A stretch of DNA of 64,000 bases from Rhynchonema sp. JSB1_4. Lineage: Eukaryota; Nematoda; Chromadorea; Monhysterida; Xyalidae. The translations under genes and the position numbers were made by a program. Shown one piece after another: positions 11,429 to 23,082 of this stretch (positions are counted from its first letter, which is position 1; the number at the start of each line of letters is the position of its first letter). The stretch spans positions 1-64,000 of the forward strand of contig JASAMV010007963.1 of the NCBI GenBank assembly GCA_030248065.1, in the 5' to 3' direction. The notes beneath the pieces are model-generated. The model was not told the DNA's origin and made no database searches. It was given only the letters and a program-made list of their open reading frames with translations.

Positions 11429-11796
11429 TGAATGCAATGGAAGAGAAAATTATGGTTATTGTGTTCACTGAACGAACGCACGAAAGTAAAAAGACTGTTT
11501 ATTGTGTTGTTTGAGACCGGTCGTTCCAATTTTGATTTTTCCAATGCACTTTGTTGTGTTTCTGCATAGAACATTGTCTGTTGTTGTTTTTACTCATCTG
11601 ATTATTTTTATTTCTCGTCGCATAAATTTAACCTGCCGAATGTTATCATCCGTCTTCAGTTGTGTCTCTTGATTTGTTTCGATTCGATCCTAGTTTATCA
11701 ACGGGTTATATTGACACAGTTCAAAAAGTATAAACTGATGCTGTAAATTCATCCGTCTCCAGTGTTTCACCACAGTTTACCAGTGCGCACACAACG
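11429..11796. other. Intergenic spacer between PAAF1 and NSUN4
   Basis: A 368-nt AT-rich spacer with the PAAF1 3' end and NSUN4 promoter. No repeat or regulatory element could be identified with confidence. Confidence 0.45.
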
Positions 11797-14700
11797 ATGA
11801 ACAGTGCACCGCGTCGTACACGCTCACTGGTTGGTTGGGTGGCACAAAAGCGACTGGCGCACAAGTACGATGTCAAATATGACAAACGCGTCTGGGTGCG
11901 TTACTGTTGATGATCAATATTGGATGTTTTTTGTTGTTTTCATGTTTTTTTCGCAGCCAGTAACGAGTGACGTGCTATTAAAGTGCTTTCCATCACTAAA
12001 ATGTCATGCGAGTGGTGGAACATTTCTCTGTCGAACATGTGTGTAGGCCAACTACAGTATGTACACTTTCGTTCTCTTAGAGAACAGAGAGCAACTTCCC
12101 ATTCGCTGATTGGCCGTCGCGCGTTTCGCAGCCAATCAGCACGCGCGACAATTCGTTCTCTCAGGCGTAAAGTATAGTTGCGGCTTGACGTCACGCTGAT
12201 GTTTCACCCGCACTATATATACAGAGTGCAGCGCGTACCGACTCATCACCAAGTGGTTTGGCATTGCGTTTCTTCGACTACCACTATTCACCGTTGTTCG
12301 GTGCGAGCTATCCATCGATTCGACTCGGCTTGCTCACCGATCGCAAATATGTGGCCCTCGTGAATACGTTGTTGACTGACGCACAATGCAACACGCATTT
12401 GGGTATGTGGGTTACGGTAGGGAATGGGATACGGTAGTTGTTATCATGCCCAGTGGTGTAGCCCACGGTTGTGGTTTGTGATATCAGACCAGGTGACTGA
12501 ATGTAAACTAGTTTTTCGTTTTTTTCTCATTTTGGAATAATCAGCACTTCAGGCCAGAGATATTTTCGCATTCTGTGGGATCAAACTGAAAGGTGTTCGA
12601 TTTTTTTGTTTCAGAAAAACTCGAAAGTCAAGGTGGATTTGACATCATGCCACGATTACGCAACATTCGCGTGGAGGCACGGGGATTGGAGACGGAACAG
12701 GAAGAAGATCAGGACGAACAAACAGAGGTATTGATTGAACAAAATGTTGGATTATCGTTTTTAAAATTAGCAAAAATAAATAAAAAAAGAATAAATAATG
12801 TGAATTGTTCAGCCGCCGCCACCCTCGATGCCGGTTGACCGCGGCGCTGGGGGTTTGTTGGACTTTATGCCGGCCAACAAAGTGTTGACGGACATCAATG
12901 AGCAATATGATATAAAGGTGGTGAAACATCGGATGGAACACAGACAACGGTTAATGGAGGACAAACAGTTGGATTGGTGGGTCCAGGGCTGGGATAATTA
13001 TTGGTTATTTGGATGTTTTGGTGTGTAGTTTTTGTTACCTGTATTCTTCGAATCGTACCATTGCATATTGCTCGTCAAATACCGTTGTCCTTATATGTGC
13101 GATGGCTGAAACATTCAATCGCCTGGAAATTGAAAGTTCCGATTTTCCAGTTTTTATTGGTTTACGCACATACACTGCCAAGCTGGCTGATGTTTCACGC
13201 ATCGTATATGAACAGATGTGCATTTCGCACAGGATGACGCAGCCCGATGGTCACATACGCATTGTTGACGATGCGGCCCCCATTTATCCGTCGCAACTGC
13301 GCATTTTGGCCAAACACACGGCGGATATGGGCAGATTCGATAGTTACCCGTTGACAAACGATGCATTGCACGGTGTGTGGATTGATTGTGCGCTGGGCTG
13401 TGCAAGGTCGGGGGTTCGAGTCCCGCTGTGGGGTGTGTGGATGGAAGTCTTGTTATCATATGCCTATCATAGAGACATTACAGTGCCGTGTACATGTACG
13501 TAATCGTATTTTAGAAGCCAATCGCTTTGGGTGGCACAGAGTTCCACAGCGAATTTTGTGAGTGCATCAAATCCCAATCTGCACTGAAACGCATGGCCCA
13601 AATGTTCTTCATGGTGGAGGTGTTGTGTGACCTTATGCTCCGCGTTATTATTCGACATCGTCTGCTGCCAACAAGCAAAACTCACCCATTGCTTATTCAC
13701 CATTGTATTCTCTCTCTGTTTGTGTGTGTTACAGGCTGGTATCTACTAAACGGTTCGTCGATTGTGCCCGTTCTGGCCCTGCAACTTCAGGCCAACGACC
13801 GTGTCCTTGACATGTGTGCTGCACCCGGCGGAAAGTCCTTGCTGGCACTCATCACACAACTACCTGGTTGGCTGGCTGATGTTTCACAATGGCGTTTGCT
13901 CGTGTGCGCATAAACCACGCAATGAATAAACAACAATGATTAGTTTTCTTTTCATTCGCCAGCTGTTCTGCACTGCAACGACCCGAAGCTGCGCCGACTG
14001 ACTCGTTTGCGCAATACGTTGTTGTCGTATTTGCCGAAGGTCGGGGTTGGGTTATGCGACAACTATTATATTTTTATTTTTTTGTATAAGAAATATTATC
14101 TTTATTTTACAACATGATGTCGTTCAGGACAGCAGTCTGCGCGAGCGCGTGGTGCTGAAACGCAAGGATGCGACCGATTTTGATCAGTGGGATTTGACGG
14201 AGGGAGAGAGATACGACAAGGTCGGCTCATGATGTTTCTCAATAACAGTGTCGTGCGTATGAGCAAGTGTGTGTTCTCTATGCACGATATGTGTAGTTTA
14301 TGTGAAGTTGTCATTATTGCATCGATATTTTCGTGGAGTTGTCTTTATGGTGCACGCAGGCTTCAAAACATGCGCACCTGCTATATTTGTGTGCCAACTA
14401 AATACGCTATAACTTTGCTCATATACGTTACGCACGGCACTAATATATTCGCACTATAAGCGTGAAGCATCAGCCAACCAACTAGACATACCAGTGCAGG
14501 TTGTATGCGACGTGCCGTGCTACACGGATCGTGACAGTCTGATTGCCGACGACTATAATCCGTTTGCCAAACAACAGAATGCGTACAGAACGGGCCTGGC
14601 CGGAATGCAGACGCATATGTTGATGTGAGTGATTACATACATACGATGCGTGAAACATCAGCCAGCTTGGCAGTGCACTTGATGCCCGCAACATCAGGAA

Positions 14701-15628
14701 TATAGGCCCAGATTGATGTGGATGTGGTGATCGTAAATGTGGTGCATTCTCACTGACGATAACTTGGTAGAGCGTCTGCCTGTGGATACATGGCAAAATG
14801 CAATGCCTTTCAATCTACCAAATAAATTTTTGTGTTCATGTTGGCTTGCATTTTCAGACGCGTATGTTTTGTTCTGACGGGTGACGGTCCAGCTGAGGAG
14901 ACTCACCAAATCTGCACCTCACCCAATATCCATTGTTGTGCTGCAGCAACTCTCTGCGCGCTACCCGTGTCGGCGGGACGTGTGTGTACGTGACGTGCAC
15001 ATTGTCGCCGACACAGAATGACGTCGTTGTGGACACGGCTGTGCAGGATGCACGAAGACGATATGGTGTACAGGTTGACCGCCCGAGTTTTACACTTGTG
15101 GCCCCCCACCCGCTCGAATAGAGCCCTTCGGCCGGCGCTTAAAGTGGACAAGTTTGCTATACTTGAAACCTTCGGCGCTCTGCGTGGATTTTTATATGAT
15201 GGGTTTGAGGGCTCACTTTCAACTTGGAGCTAGGGATTAGGCTTAGCAATTAGGCTTTGGCTCGGGCCCAATATGTATACCCTGCCTTGTCACTTCACAG
15301 GTAACCTGCAAACGTCTAACACTATTGCGAGCGCATTTGGAGAGCGTGATGCAAATGCGATTTGATAATGCGCCCAGGTGGGTGGGCGGGCAGTTGGAAA
15401 CTTTCGTGAATTTTGTTCTTTGATCATCAGCTAACCGCATTGCGCAACCAGTGCTCGTGCGTCAAACATGACTGTCATGTTTTGCTTTTATTTATGTCCA
15501 TTTTTGAATCCGTAATTTTAAATGATGACAAGTTTCCAAATTTACATAGGTACGGCCTGACGATTCTGCCCTATCTGCCCGACAACTATGGCCCGATGTA
15601 CGTGTGCAAATTGGAACGTGATGCGTGA
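11797..15628 (+). CDS. NSUN4: Mitochondrial rRNA m5C methyltransferase NSUN4-like
   Basis: Thirteen exons: 11797-11895, 12225-12402, 12615-12727, 12813-12976, 13233-13374, 13515-13557, 13735-13866, 13963-14039, 14128-14220, 14500-14624, 14947-15073, 15301-15377, 15550-15628. All phases join, giving about 482 residues. Family marks are FGASYPSIRLGLLTDRKYVA near the N-terminus, the SAM-binding loop LDMCAAPGGKS, the motif CDVPCYTDRDSL, the catalytic-loop TCTLSP, and the ending NYGPMYVCKLERD. NSUN4 methylates mitochondrial 12S rRNA and, with an mTERF4-type partner, promotes mitoribosome assembly. The protein is about 100 residues longer than the vertebrate one. The excess lies in exons 3-5, which encode an acidic and proline-rich segment not matched by memory of the family. 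The paralogue NSUN3 is less likely because the ends match NSUN4. Confidence 0.93.
12043..12187. mobile_element. Diverged relative of the palindromic MITE at 10745
   Basis: In NSUN4 intron 1. It shares the arm words TTCGTTCTCT, CGCTGATTGG and AGCCAATCAGC with 10745-10888, and the terminal GTAGGCCAACTA / AGTATAGTTGCGGC. The arms have drifted, unlike the nearly exact arms of the other copy, so this insertion is older. Confidence 0.65.
13375..13440 (+). repeat. tRNA-like fragment at the start of NSUN4 intron 5
   Basis: Directly after the exon 5 donor the intron reads GTGTGTGGATTGATTGTGCG, then GGGGTTCGAGTCCCGC, a good B-box with flanking T-stem bases. The A-box half is poor. It may be a decayed SINE head like those at 6484 and 18598. 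Confidence 0.35.
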
Positions 15629-15712
15629 AGTATCAGTTGCATTGTTACCATTGAGTGAAACCTCAGCTTGTCATGTTTGCTTTCTGTGAATGCGCAAAAA
15701 ACCCATAAATCG

Positions 15713-15718
15713 AATAAA
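15713..15718 (+). terminator. Candidate polyadenylation signal of NSUN4
   Basis: AATAAA occurs 85 nt after the NSUN4 stop codon on the same strand, a plausible distance for a short 3' UTR. Confidence 0.45.
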
Positions 15719-15787
15719 AATGCAGCTGAATCCAGCTCTTCGTTTCAAATCGCCAAAAACACTGTAGCACTTTCCGCTGATGTCAGA

Positions 15788-16000
15788 GGGTGATATTTTC
15801 GAAACGGTGTAAAGGTGAGTTGGGTGTAAAGGTCGGTGTAAGCTCAATCGAAAGCTCGGTCGGTGTCAGCTCGGTGTAAACATGAAACATTGCCTGCTGT
15901 TAACGTGGAATGTTTCATGTTTACACCGAGCTGACACCGACCGAGCTTACACCGACCTTTACACCCAACTCACCTTTACACCGTTTCGAAAATGCCACCC
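15788..16000. mobile_element. Palindromic MITE, GTGTAAAGG family, copy 1
   Basis: Long inverted arms start GGTGATATTTTCGAAAC and meet at a centre containing ATGAAACATTGCCTG. Internal words such as GGTGTAAAGG and AGCTCGGT recur. A second copy is at 30563-30788. Flanking CAGAG on both sides is a possible short target duplication. Confidence 0.75.
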
Positions 16001-16102
16001 AGAGAGCGGCCTGACAAAAGTCATAATAAAAACTCAGAGCATAACAAAAATTGAGGTGGTCCGACAAAATGTAAACAACGATTCACATAAACAGCGAATG
16101 TA

Positions 16103-16377
16103 TTGGTAGCACAATGGCTATATAAGAATTCATCAAAATCGATCCTGATTTTCACGTTCAGTCACTCTTAACTACTGTGCTATTTGTGATTCTCACAAAA
16201 CATTTTCAGCTGAAAATAATCTAGCAGATCAACCACGTTGCCGCAGGTCTGAAACATTCTCTTTACTACGTGTTTTGTGTGCGATCACGCAACGCAACGT
16301 CATTGCCCCGTCACTGTCCCGCTTCACGATTCAGGAAAAAAAGTTGACCAATTCTTATAAAGTCATTGTGCGACCAA
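16103..16377. mobile_element. TA-flanked (mariner-type) MITE, copy 1
   Basis: Inverted ends TTGGTMGCACAATGRCT and AGTCATTGTGCGACCAA, each flanked by TA, bound a 275-nt non-coding element. Full copies lie at 20001-20274 and 43266-43539, and a partial one at 55306-55415. TA duplication and size fit a Tc1/mariner-derived MITE with no transposase of its own. Confidence 0.85.
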
Positions 16378-16497
16378 TATTACAGTGCAACCGAAAACAC
16401 GAAACATCACCAAAGCAAAGGATGATGTGTGATTAACCCATATCTGCCGTTACGTCCGAGCTGGGCGGTCGTGTTGACTTGCGCCTAAGGGCGGCCT

Positions 16498-16645
16498 TAG
16501 GTTAAATCCGGAAACCGGAAATATTTCCGGAAAACGCATTATTTTTGCCTGTCAATTTTTTGCGTTTTCCGGAAATATTTTCGGAGTCTGAAAATGTTCT
16601 GTATTTTTGCATGCAAATTATTTCCGGTTTCCGGATTTAACCTAA
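16498..16645. repeat. Palindrome built of CCGGAAACCGG words
   Basis: Ends TAGGTTAAATCCGGAAACCG and its complement enclose a stem rich in TTTCCGGAAAT. The same CCGGTTTCCGG words fill the arms of the large element at 32840-40500, so the two may be related. Confidence 0.65.
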
Positions 16646-17093
16646 CTTCTCCCCAACACAGACCAACTCTGACCGACATTCGCTTGCACAATCGGAAATG
16701 ACGCGCAAAGCGACCACCCAGGAATGACACAAGACTGACGTGTCATGCACATCAACTTCGAGCCCACCCTGTAAGGCTCGTCATGTGATTCATTGTGCAT
16801 TCACACAACACAACAACCCTAATCGGAAAGATGGTATTGTAAATGTTTAACTTCGTTGCTGCGATCAAAGTGCCGCGTGTTTTGACCAAAAGACATTCAG
16901 CTTTATAGCACCACAGTTCCCAAACATGCGAGGGGTCAATAATTTATAATAATTAATTCATTTAAGAATTAACCATTCGAGCAACAGATAACCACAAAAA
17001 TATCACAGATAATTGCTTGTTTGTTATCAAAAGATTCAGAAATATACAGAAAACACACGCTGATGATAAAAAATGATCCATTTCCCCATCCGA

Positions 17094-20000
17094 CTAGATC
17101 ACTTTATACGGGTTGAGTATTCCTTTCGGGTCAAACATGAGTTTCAATTGGCGCATAACATCCAGTGACTTCTTGTTTTGACTGAAATGAACTGGCTGAT
17201 GCTTCAAAGAACACAAAAACGTTTTATAAAAGTAAAACCATACCTATAATGCGCATATTTCCGTTTGGCAAACCCAAGTCCGTGTTCAGCTGATATGCTG
17301 CCCCCGTGCGCTTGTACCCATTCGTAAAGCCAAGGGTAGAGGCTGAAAATCAGTTGGCGGTTTTGGGAATGATTCGTACAACACTGGGCATAACACCAAT
17401 CACAACGGGCATGATAACTGAAAAGGCGGATGATCTCTTCTCTAAAAGCAACGAATAAAACAGAACAACATGAACTTTCGGCTTATAGAACTGTGGCAAA
17501 ATCAAGTCAAATCACATGCATAGTTTCTCGCGCTCATTTGGGGCTCATGCATTGCTACTGCTTGATTTCACGACACTGTTAGCCTAAACTTTCTATTGTT
17601 CAATGCGCTCATTTACGGGTGCGAATGTACCAGATGACAAAATGACGAACAAAACGCATATACAGTATAGCGTAACGGCATTCGACAAAATAAACGATAC
17701 AATACAAACTGGCAACAAGATTGTCCAATCAACAACAATACAACTAAATGAAACATCAGCCGGCCACCCATCTCAGCGCACCGTTTCTGTATCCTTTCGT
17801 CATATCGCGGCGATGTCACATTCAAATGCGCATTTCCGTCAGCCAAATGTCCATAAAGCACCACCCTGGTGGCCAGTGCACCCAAACGCTCCTGCGTGGC
17901 CGCAGCGATCGAATAGTAGTGCGAGTGGGGAAGGGAGAAATCCTGCTGGGCAAAGGAGTGTGTTGTTTGGCTGGGTGATGTTTCACAGGGCAGAATACAT
18001 TCGTTGTGGTGGATGGTGTTTCAAGAATTTTGTCAGCCTGTATTGCAAATTAATTATATATAAATTTTTCTTGCCTACAGTTACGCTGCCGGTGAAACAT
18101 TTCCGAACTCTGTGTTTTCAATTTTGAACCACGATGTTATCGCATCAAGGCTGGTGGTGTGCAAGACCATGGGCGCGAAATCAAATCTGTTTATCGGACC
18201 GGTGTGCGACCTTGCCTTCATCAGCGTGATTTTTTGCATTATCGAGATTTTTTTCCAGTTTAAGATTTACTCATGACGCTAATTTCGATTCCTAATAATG
18301 CCTAAAAGTCTGTTTACGTCCGTAAATTGCGCAGGCAGTTCCGTGATCATGCTTCTTGCACTTAACTTTGTTCCATTATGTATTATTGGGTTGGTGTGCA
18401 CGCAACAAAACAAACAAACCAGCCGAAAAGTGCTTCCCCAAGTTCTAACAAAGAGTTTAACTTGTCTAAATTGGCATCAAAAATATCCTAAAATGCAAAA
18501 AGTCACGTGCGCAAGGAGTTGACCGGAACCATCGCTAAGCACCTGATTTCGTCCTGTATCTAGCCATATAGTCCAAAACATCAGTGCCTATTTACAGGCA
18601 CGCCGCGTTCCCGACAGGATTCGAACACGCTCACAAACACACACGCATGACGAATGTGTCAACCGATCAACCCACTGCGCTACGGCGCCACACCTGTTTG
18701 TACGTGTGTCCGTCTTTTTTCAACGCTTCCGCCCCGGATTCGCGCAGTTTCCAAATGGCCTGGCGTTGTTGTTCGTTTTGCGCCAAAACACCGTCGCTCG
18801 CTAGACCTGTCACTATGCATATTGTATACCAAGGTGTTGGTGAAGAAACATCAGCGACATGCAAACGGAAATAACTGGATGTCTGACTAAAGGGTTATAA
18901 AAACGGCTCACGCTAAGAAAGAAAATAGGAATACAGGCATATTTCCACTGACGATGACCCAATGCACCGCCCGGTTCGGCTTTTTGTACAGTCGTCAACT
19001 CAGGCAGTCAACTATTGTTGTCAACTTCCATGTATAATGTCTCGCGTTCTTTTTGGGCTGCTTGAGTTGATGTCGAAAGGGATGCGAGAGCATTGTGTGA
19101 CTGTTGTATTTAGCAAATTATTGAAAAAATTAATTTGGAATCCTGTCTACGCCTAGGTTTCGCGGGGTATTCGAGACCATCGGCGTGACGTTGTGCCCCC
19201 CGCTCGGGGTTGACAGTTGTTGTCGAAAGTTGACCACTTGTGTTGAAGGCTGCACCATTGGACCAATAACCTGAAAGACTCCTTTTCTTCCCGGCCCGGC
19301 GTTGCATCAGGTCATCATCAGTGCCATATTTCCTCGTCATCCCCAACCTTTGTCCAACACCATTTCCATAAAGTCATTCATCTTCGCCGCGTCGTGCTCC
19401 TGTCTGGAGCCTGATGTTTCAACGAGTATATAAAACGGCGCATCCGTATGCGCGAGTGGGTTGGTGAGCGACAGATTGTCCACCACACAACGCATCGTGC
19501 CGGAGTCAACGAGCTCGAAGCTGGACAATTAAGAGTTTATATTTTTTTATGCAAAATACTAAAGCAGGACAACTTTATGAAGTTTCATGTCGTAATGGTC
19601 AGAAATCTGTGCATGACTTATATTTTGTGGACGCGTGGCCACACGGTGGTGCAGTTGCACTGATGATGGTCGGGTAAACCAGTCGTCAGTGACGGGACGG
19701 GTGTAAAAGGACACACACATTGCCCCACTCACACTAATTCATTGTAGCTAGTATTTACAGCCGGTGCACCAGGTCATCGTCAGATTCAGTGCGACAGCAT
19801 AACTTTCGGTAGGCAGATGCTTTACAGGGTGAAACACGCTGTATTTAAAACGGGTCATTTTACCATCTCAAGTGTTTCTAGCCACTGTCACATAGAGAAT
19901 GCCTGTTTGATACCGAAAAATGTTTCGTGAAATGCAAAAATAGTCAGTAGATCGTTGCACCGACAATGTGTTGTGAATGGAAGGAACCTATAAAGATATA

Positions 20001-22808
20001 TTGGTCGCACAATGACTATATAAGAATTCATCAAATCAATCCTGATTTTCACGTTCAGTCACTCTTAACCACTGTGCTATTTGTGATTCTCACAAAACAT
20101 TTTCAGCTGAAAATAATCTAGCAGATCAACCACGTTGCCGCAGGTCTGAAACATTCTCTTTACTACATGCGTTGTGTGCGATCACGCAACGCAACGTCAT
20201 TGCCCCGTCACTTTCCCTCTTTACGATTCAGGAAAAAAATTTGACCAATTCTTATAAAGTCATTGTGCGACCAATAGCAAAGCAAAACTGAATAAACTCA
20301 AACAAACATGCACCCATGTACACAAACAAACCTTGATAGAATTTCGGCCAAATTGTGTCTGCTGACAGTCAACAGCTCGAGACAATCTTGGAATGAATCG
20401 ACCGCTGGAAAAGACGCTGTCATATTTCGAATCAAAACAAACAAAGAAAAATGAGAAAAACGTGCTGGCAGGCAACCAACCAAAGAACGCCAGATGGACA
20501 GCTTGTGGTCGCGGCACTGCAGTGAGCGTCACGTGGGTGATCACGCCAAGCACACCCTCGCTGCCGACGAATAGGTGCGGGAGATGCAGGCCTGCGTGCA
20601 GGTCATTATCTACAGTCCAGGCTCGGTATAGCGCATGTTTTGGTCTCTGATCTGCTGTTAACTTCGTATTTACCCCTGTACGTAGTGGATATTCTTGGTG
20701 GTGACAGAAAGCGGCCGGACCCGATTACGTCACAGGAAAAAGGGTAGAATGCATCACCATAATAACAAGGGGATTGCATTCAACGGGATCATTTTTTTCA
20801 CGCGACGTTTATGACCTCACGTAGACACGCTGATGTTTTACACACAAAGTCAACAATGCAAACCCACCCGTGTTGTCCTTTCGCAACGCTGAACCGCATT
20901 CAAGCACCCTACCATCAGATAGGACATGAAAAAAAGGAATTTTCTAATTCAAATAATTTATATTACAAATTTATGCAAATAGCAACAACCAATTTCGAAA
21001 GGTGAACGTTGAAAGTTAACAATTATGCAAGAAACAACCACCAACCACAGTCAGCGCCAACACGTGTGCGTGCAAGGAGCCATAGCGAATCAGACGAATG
21101 CCACCAGCGGCGGTCGCTACGTTGCCACCAATGTGACACGAACCTGGCAGATAATTTCAGTATTTGTTAATTATTGTCCATTGATGGTATAATACTGAAA
21201 AACTGTAATACTTATGGTGGACTGAAGAAAATAGATTAGTTGGCAGTACAGCAGTAGCACTACGTAATACATTCACACAGGTAGTGCTCTGGGTCATCAT
21301 GAGTGAAGTCATCATCAGCCGAAATCATCAAAAATGACCGCCGTAATGTGCAATACCAATTCTGGCACTTTCCCAGAATATTCTGCCCAACAAAGATGGG
21401 AATATTGATTTCACGCACGCTTAGGCTCTCGCTTGTTAGGCTTCGACCTACACTGAGTATTTTGATACGGGTGTGTGCAGCCCAAGCCTAAACCAAGGCC
21501 TAAAAATGCAAACGGGGCTTCGGCAGAGTATTCTGGGGGAAGCGTGCTTTCTTTGACTGCGGGTGCGGGACAAACCTGGAAACCCAGCAACACCAGCTAC
21601 AGAATTGTTACCTTTCGCACCCAAATCCAGCGGCATCATAAATCCATATTCTGCCAGTTTATCGTCCAATTGCTCAAGTATCATTCCAGCGTCGCATCGC
21701 ACAATACCTGAATCAATGCGCATGTAATGTGACCGAGTTGATGACGTTTCACAGATTGTTTTTGAGACTGCACAGATAACAGAATTGACGTGTGAAACAA
21801 TCAACTTCCCTATGATCATGCGGCGAAACATTTTGGCATTGGGAGCCTTACATAATAGTGTCAGTGTGTACGTTTTGTCCCTTAGCATTCAAGCACAAAG
21901 CATGCCAGTGCAAGCCGTCCCCGCCCGGCTGGCTGATGTTTCACACAATAATATAACTAGTAATAATACAATGACGGACCAGTGTATGGATCGAATTCGA
22001 AATCTTGATTGATTCGCTGCATGCTGATTACAACCTCATCGAATAGAGGCACAGAGCCACCGACCTGAAACTTTCAAAAAAAAGTGTCATTCACAGCAAG
22101 CCAACCGCGAAATATTTGAATTTAGAATCTTGTGACCAACCAGCCCGGTGTTGCCGCCTTGTGGACAGACCGCCAGCTGGCGCTCGGTGCAGTGCCGAAT
22201 CACGGCTGACAGCTGATTGGTTGAACGAGGTCGGAGCACACATTGACTGGCGCCTGAATTGACAAGGGCGTCTTTTCGTCAAAAAAAGAGGAAAAGCGTG
22301 AAATTTGTGATGACGGCATCATTACCATCTACACAGTGGCAGGCATCAAGCTGAATTCACAGACTGGCGGTGTATCACACACACTATCATCAGTAGACTG
22401 GGCGGCTGGACCTGAGAAACAATAGTACCTCGCTGATGTTTCACAAAACGTTCAAGCTCTGCGCCACCGTTCCTCGCTTAACATAGGCCTGCTTCAAAGT
22501 CATAATCGGATTAGCATTAAACCACGGCCGTCTCCATGACAAACTTGTGAAACATCGCACCGTCGACCAATGATCAAACCCAACCGACCTCTATAAATCC
22601 CCAACCAATCCTCATTGTACGCGTCAATGTCCTTCGTCAACACATTATCTTTGCCCAAAATGCGCTCAAATGCTTGCAAATCCCCGTCACCCAATTTCGC
22701 ATACTGTCCCCTTGTCAAATCAGGGTATCTGGCACTGGTCAATTCCCGATTGCCTTGACCAGACAGGCAACGCCTTGCTACGTAAGGGATTATGGGTCGA
22801 CAGCGCAT
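17094..22808 (-). CDS. D2HGDH: D-2-hydroxyglutarate dehydrogenase, mitochondrial
   Basis: Thirteen exons (5' to 3'): 22589-22808, 22141-22253, 21980-22064, 21612-21707, 21046-21143, 20868-20925, 20481-20591, 20332-20404, 19348-19520, 18694-18806, 17782-17942, 17244-17342, 17094-17181. They encode about 495 residues with consistent phase. Family marks are the Arg-rich presequence, [19 protein letters not shown], the FAD-binding [37 protein letters not shown], the [12 protein letters not shown] and [10 protein letters not shown] metal/catalytic segments, and [10 protein letters not shown] at the end. The enzyme is a mitochondrial FAD protein that oxidises D-2-hydroxyglutarate to 2-oxoglutarate and passes electrons to ETF. 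The intron before exon 6 ends in CAT instead of CAG, although exon phase and similarity are exact; this may be a sequence error or a splice mutation. Confidence 0.95.
18598..18702 (-). repeat. tRNA-derived SINE head at a D2HGDH splice donor
   Basis: On the minus strand, D2HGDH intron 10 begins GTGTGGCGCCGTAGCGCAGT, an A-box-like start. It continues to GTGTTCGAATCCTGTCGGGA, a clear B-box. This tRNA-like unit starts at the splice donor itself (18693), as at 6484. It cannot be a working tRNA gene because the middle is too long. Confidence 0.6.
18946..19322. repeat. Inverted motif pair in D2HGDH intron 9
   Basis: CACTGACGATGACC...TGCACCGCCCGG at 18946-18974 faces CCGGCGTTGCATCAGG...ATCATCAGTG at 19296-19322. 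The right copy lies about 25 nt from the splice donor of this minus-strand intron. It is the same pair seen in PAAF1 intron 3. Confidence 0.6.
20001..20274. mobile_element. TA-flanked MITE, copy 2
   Basis: In D2HGDH intron 8, in the same orientation as and very similar to 16103-16377, flanked by TA on each side. Ends are TTGGTCGCACAATGACTATA and AGTCATTGTGCGACCAA. Confidence 0.85.
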
Positions 22809-23082
22809 TTTGATTAAACTAAAAGAAAGAACGAAGAACAGAAACAGACATTACAAAGTAGCAAGACAGATATTGCCAAAATATAATGGCGAAACAAATC
22901 ACCACATGCATTTGACGACAGAAAATGCCAGATAACATGAAGCCAGATTCCATACCCGTTTTATAGCTTTTCAATGAGACATTTCAATATAAAGACAGAT
23001 GAAATGCAAGCATTATAACAACATTAATCCGGTATCACAATAATCATAGAATCATTATTTCGAAAGAACAATAAAAACGAAA

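Larger units (their letters stand above)
15629..17093. other. Convergent spacer between NSUN4 and D2HGDH 3' ends
   Basis: This 1.5 kb spacer separates the 3' ends of two convergent genes. It contains a likely NSUN4 polyadenylation signal at 15713 and three small inverted-repeat elements (15788-16000, 16103-16377, 16498-16645). From 16646 to 17093 there is AT-rich sequence with nothing identifiable. Confidence 0.6.
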
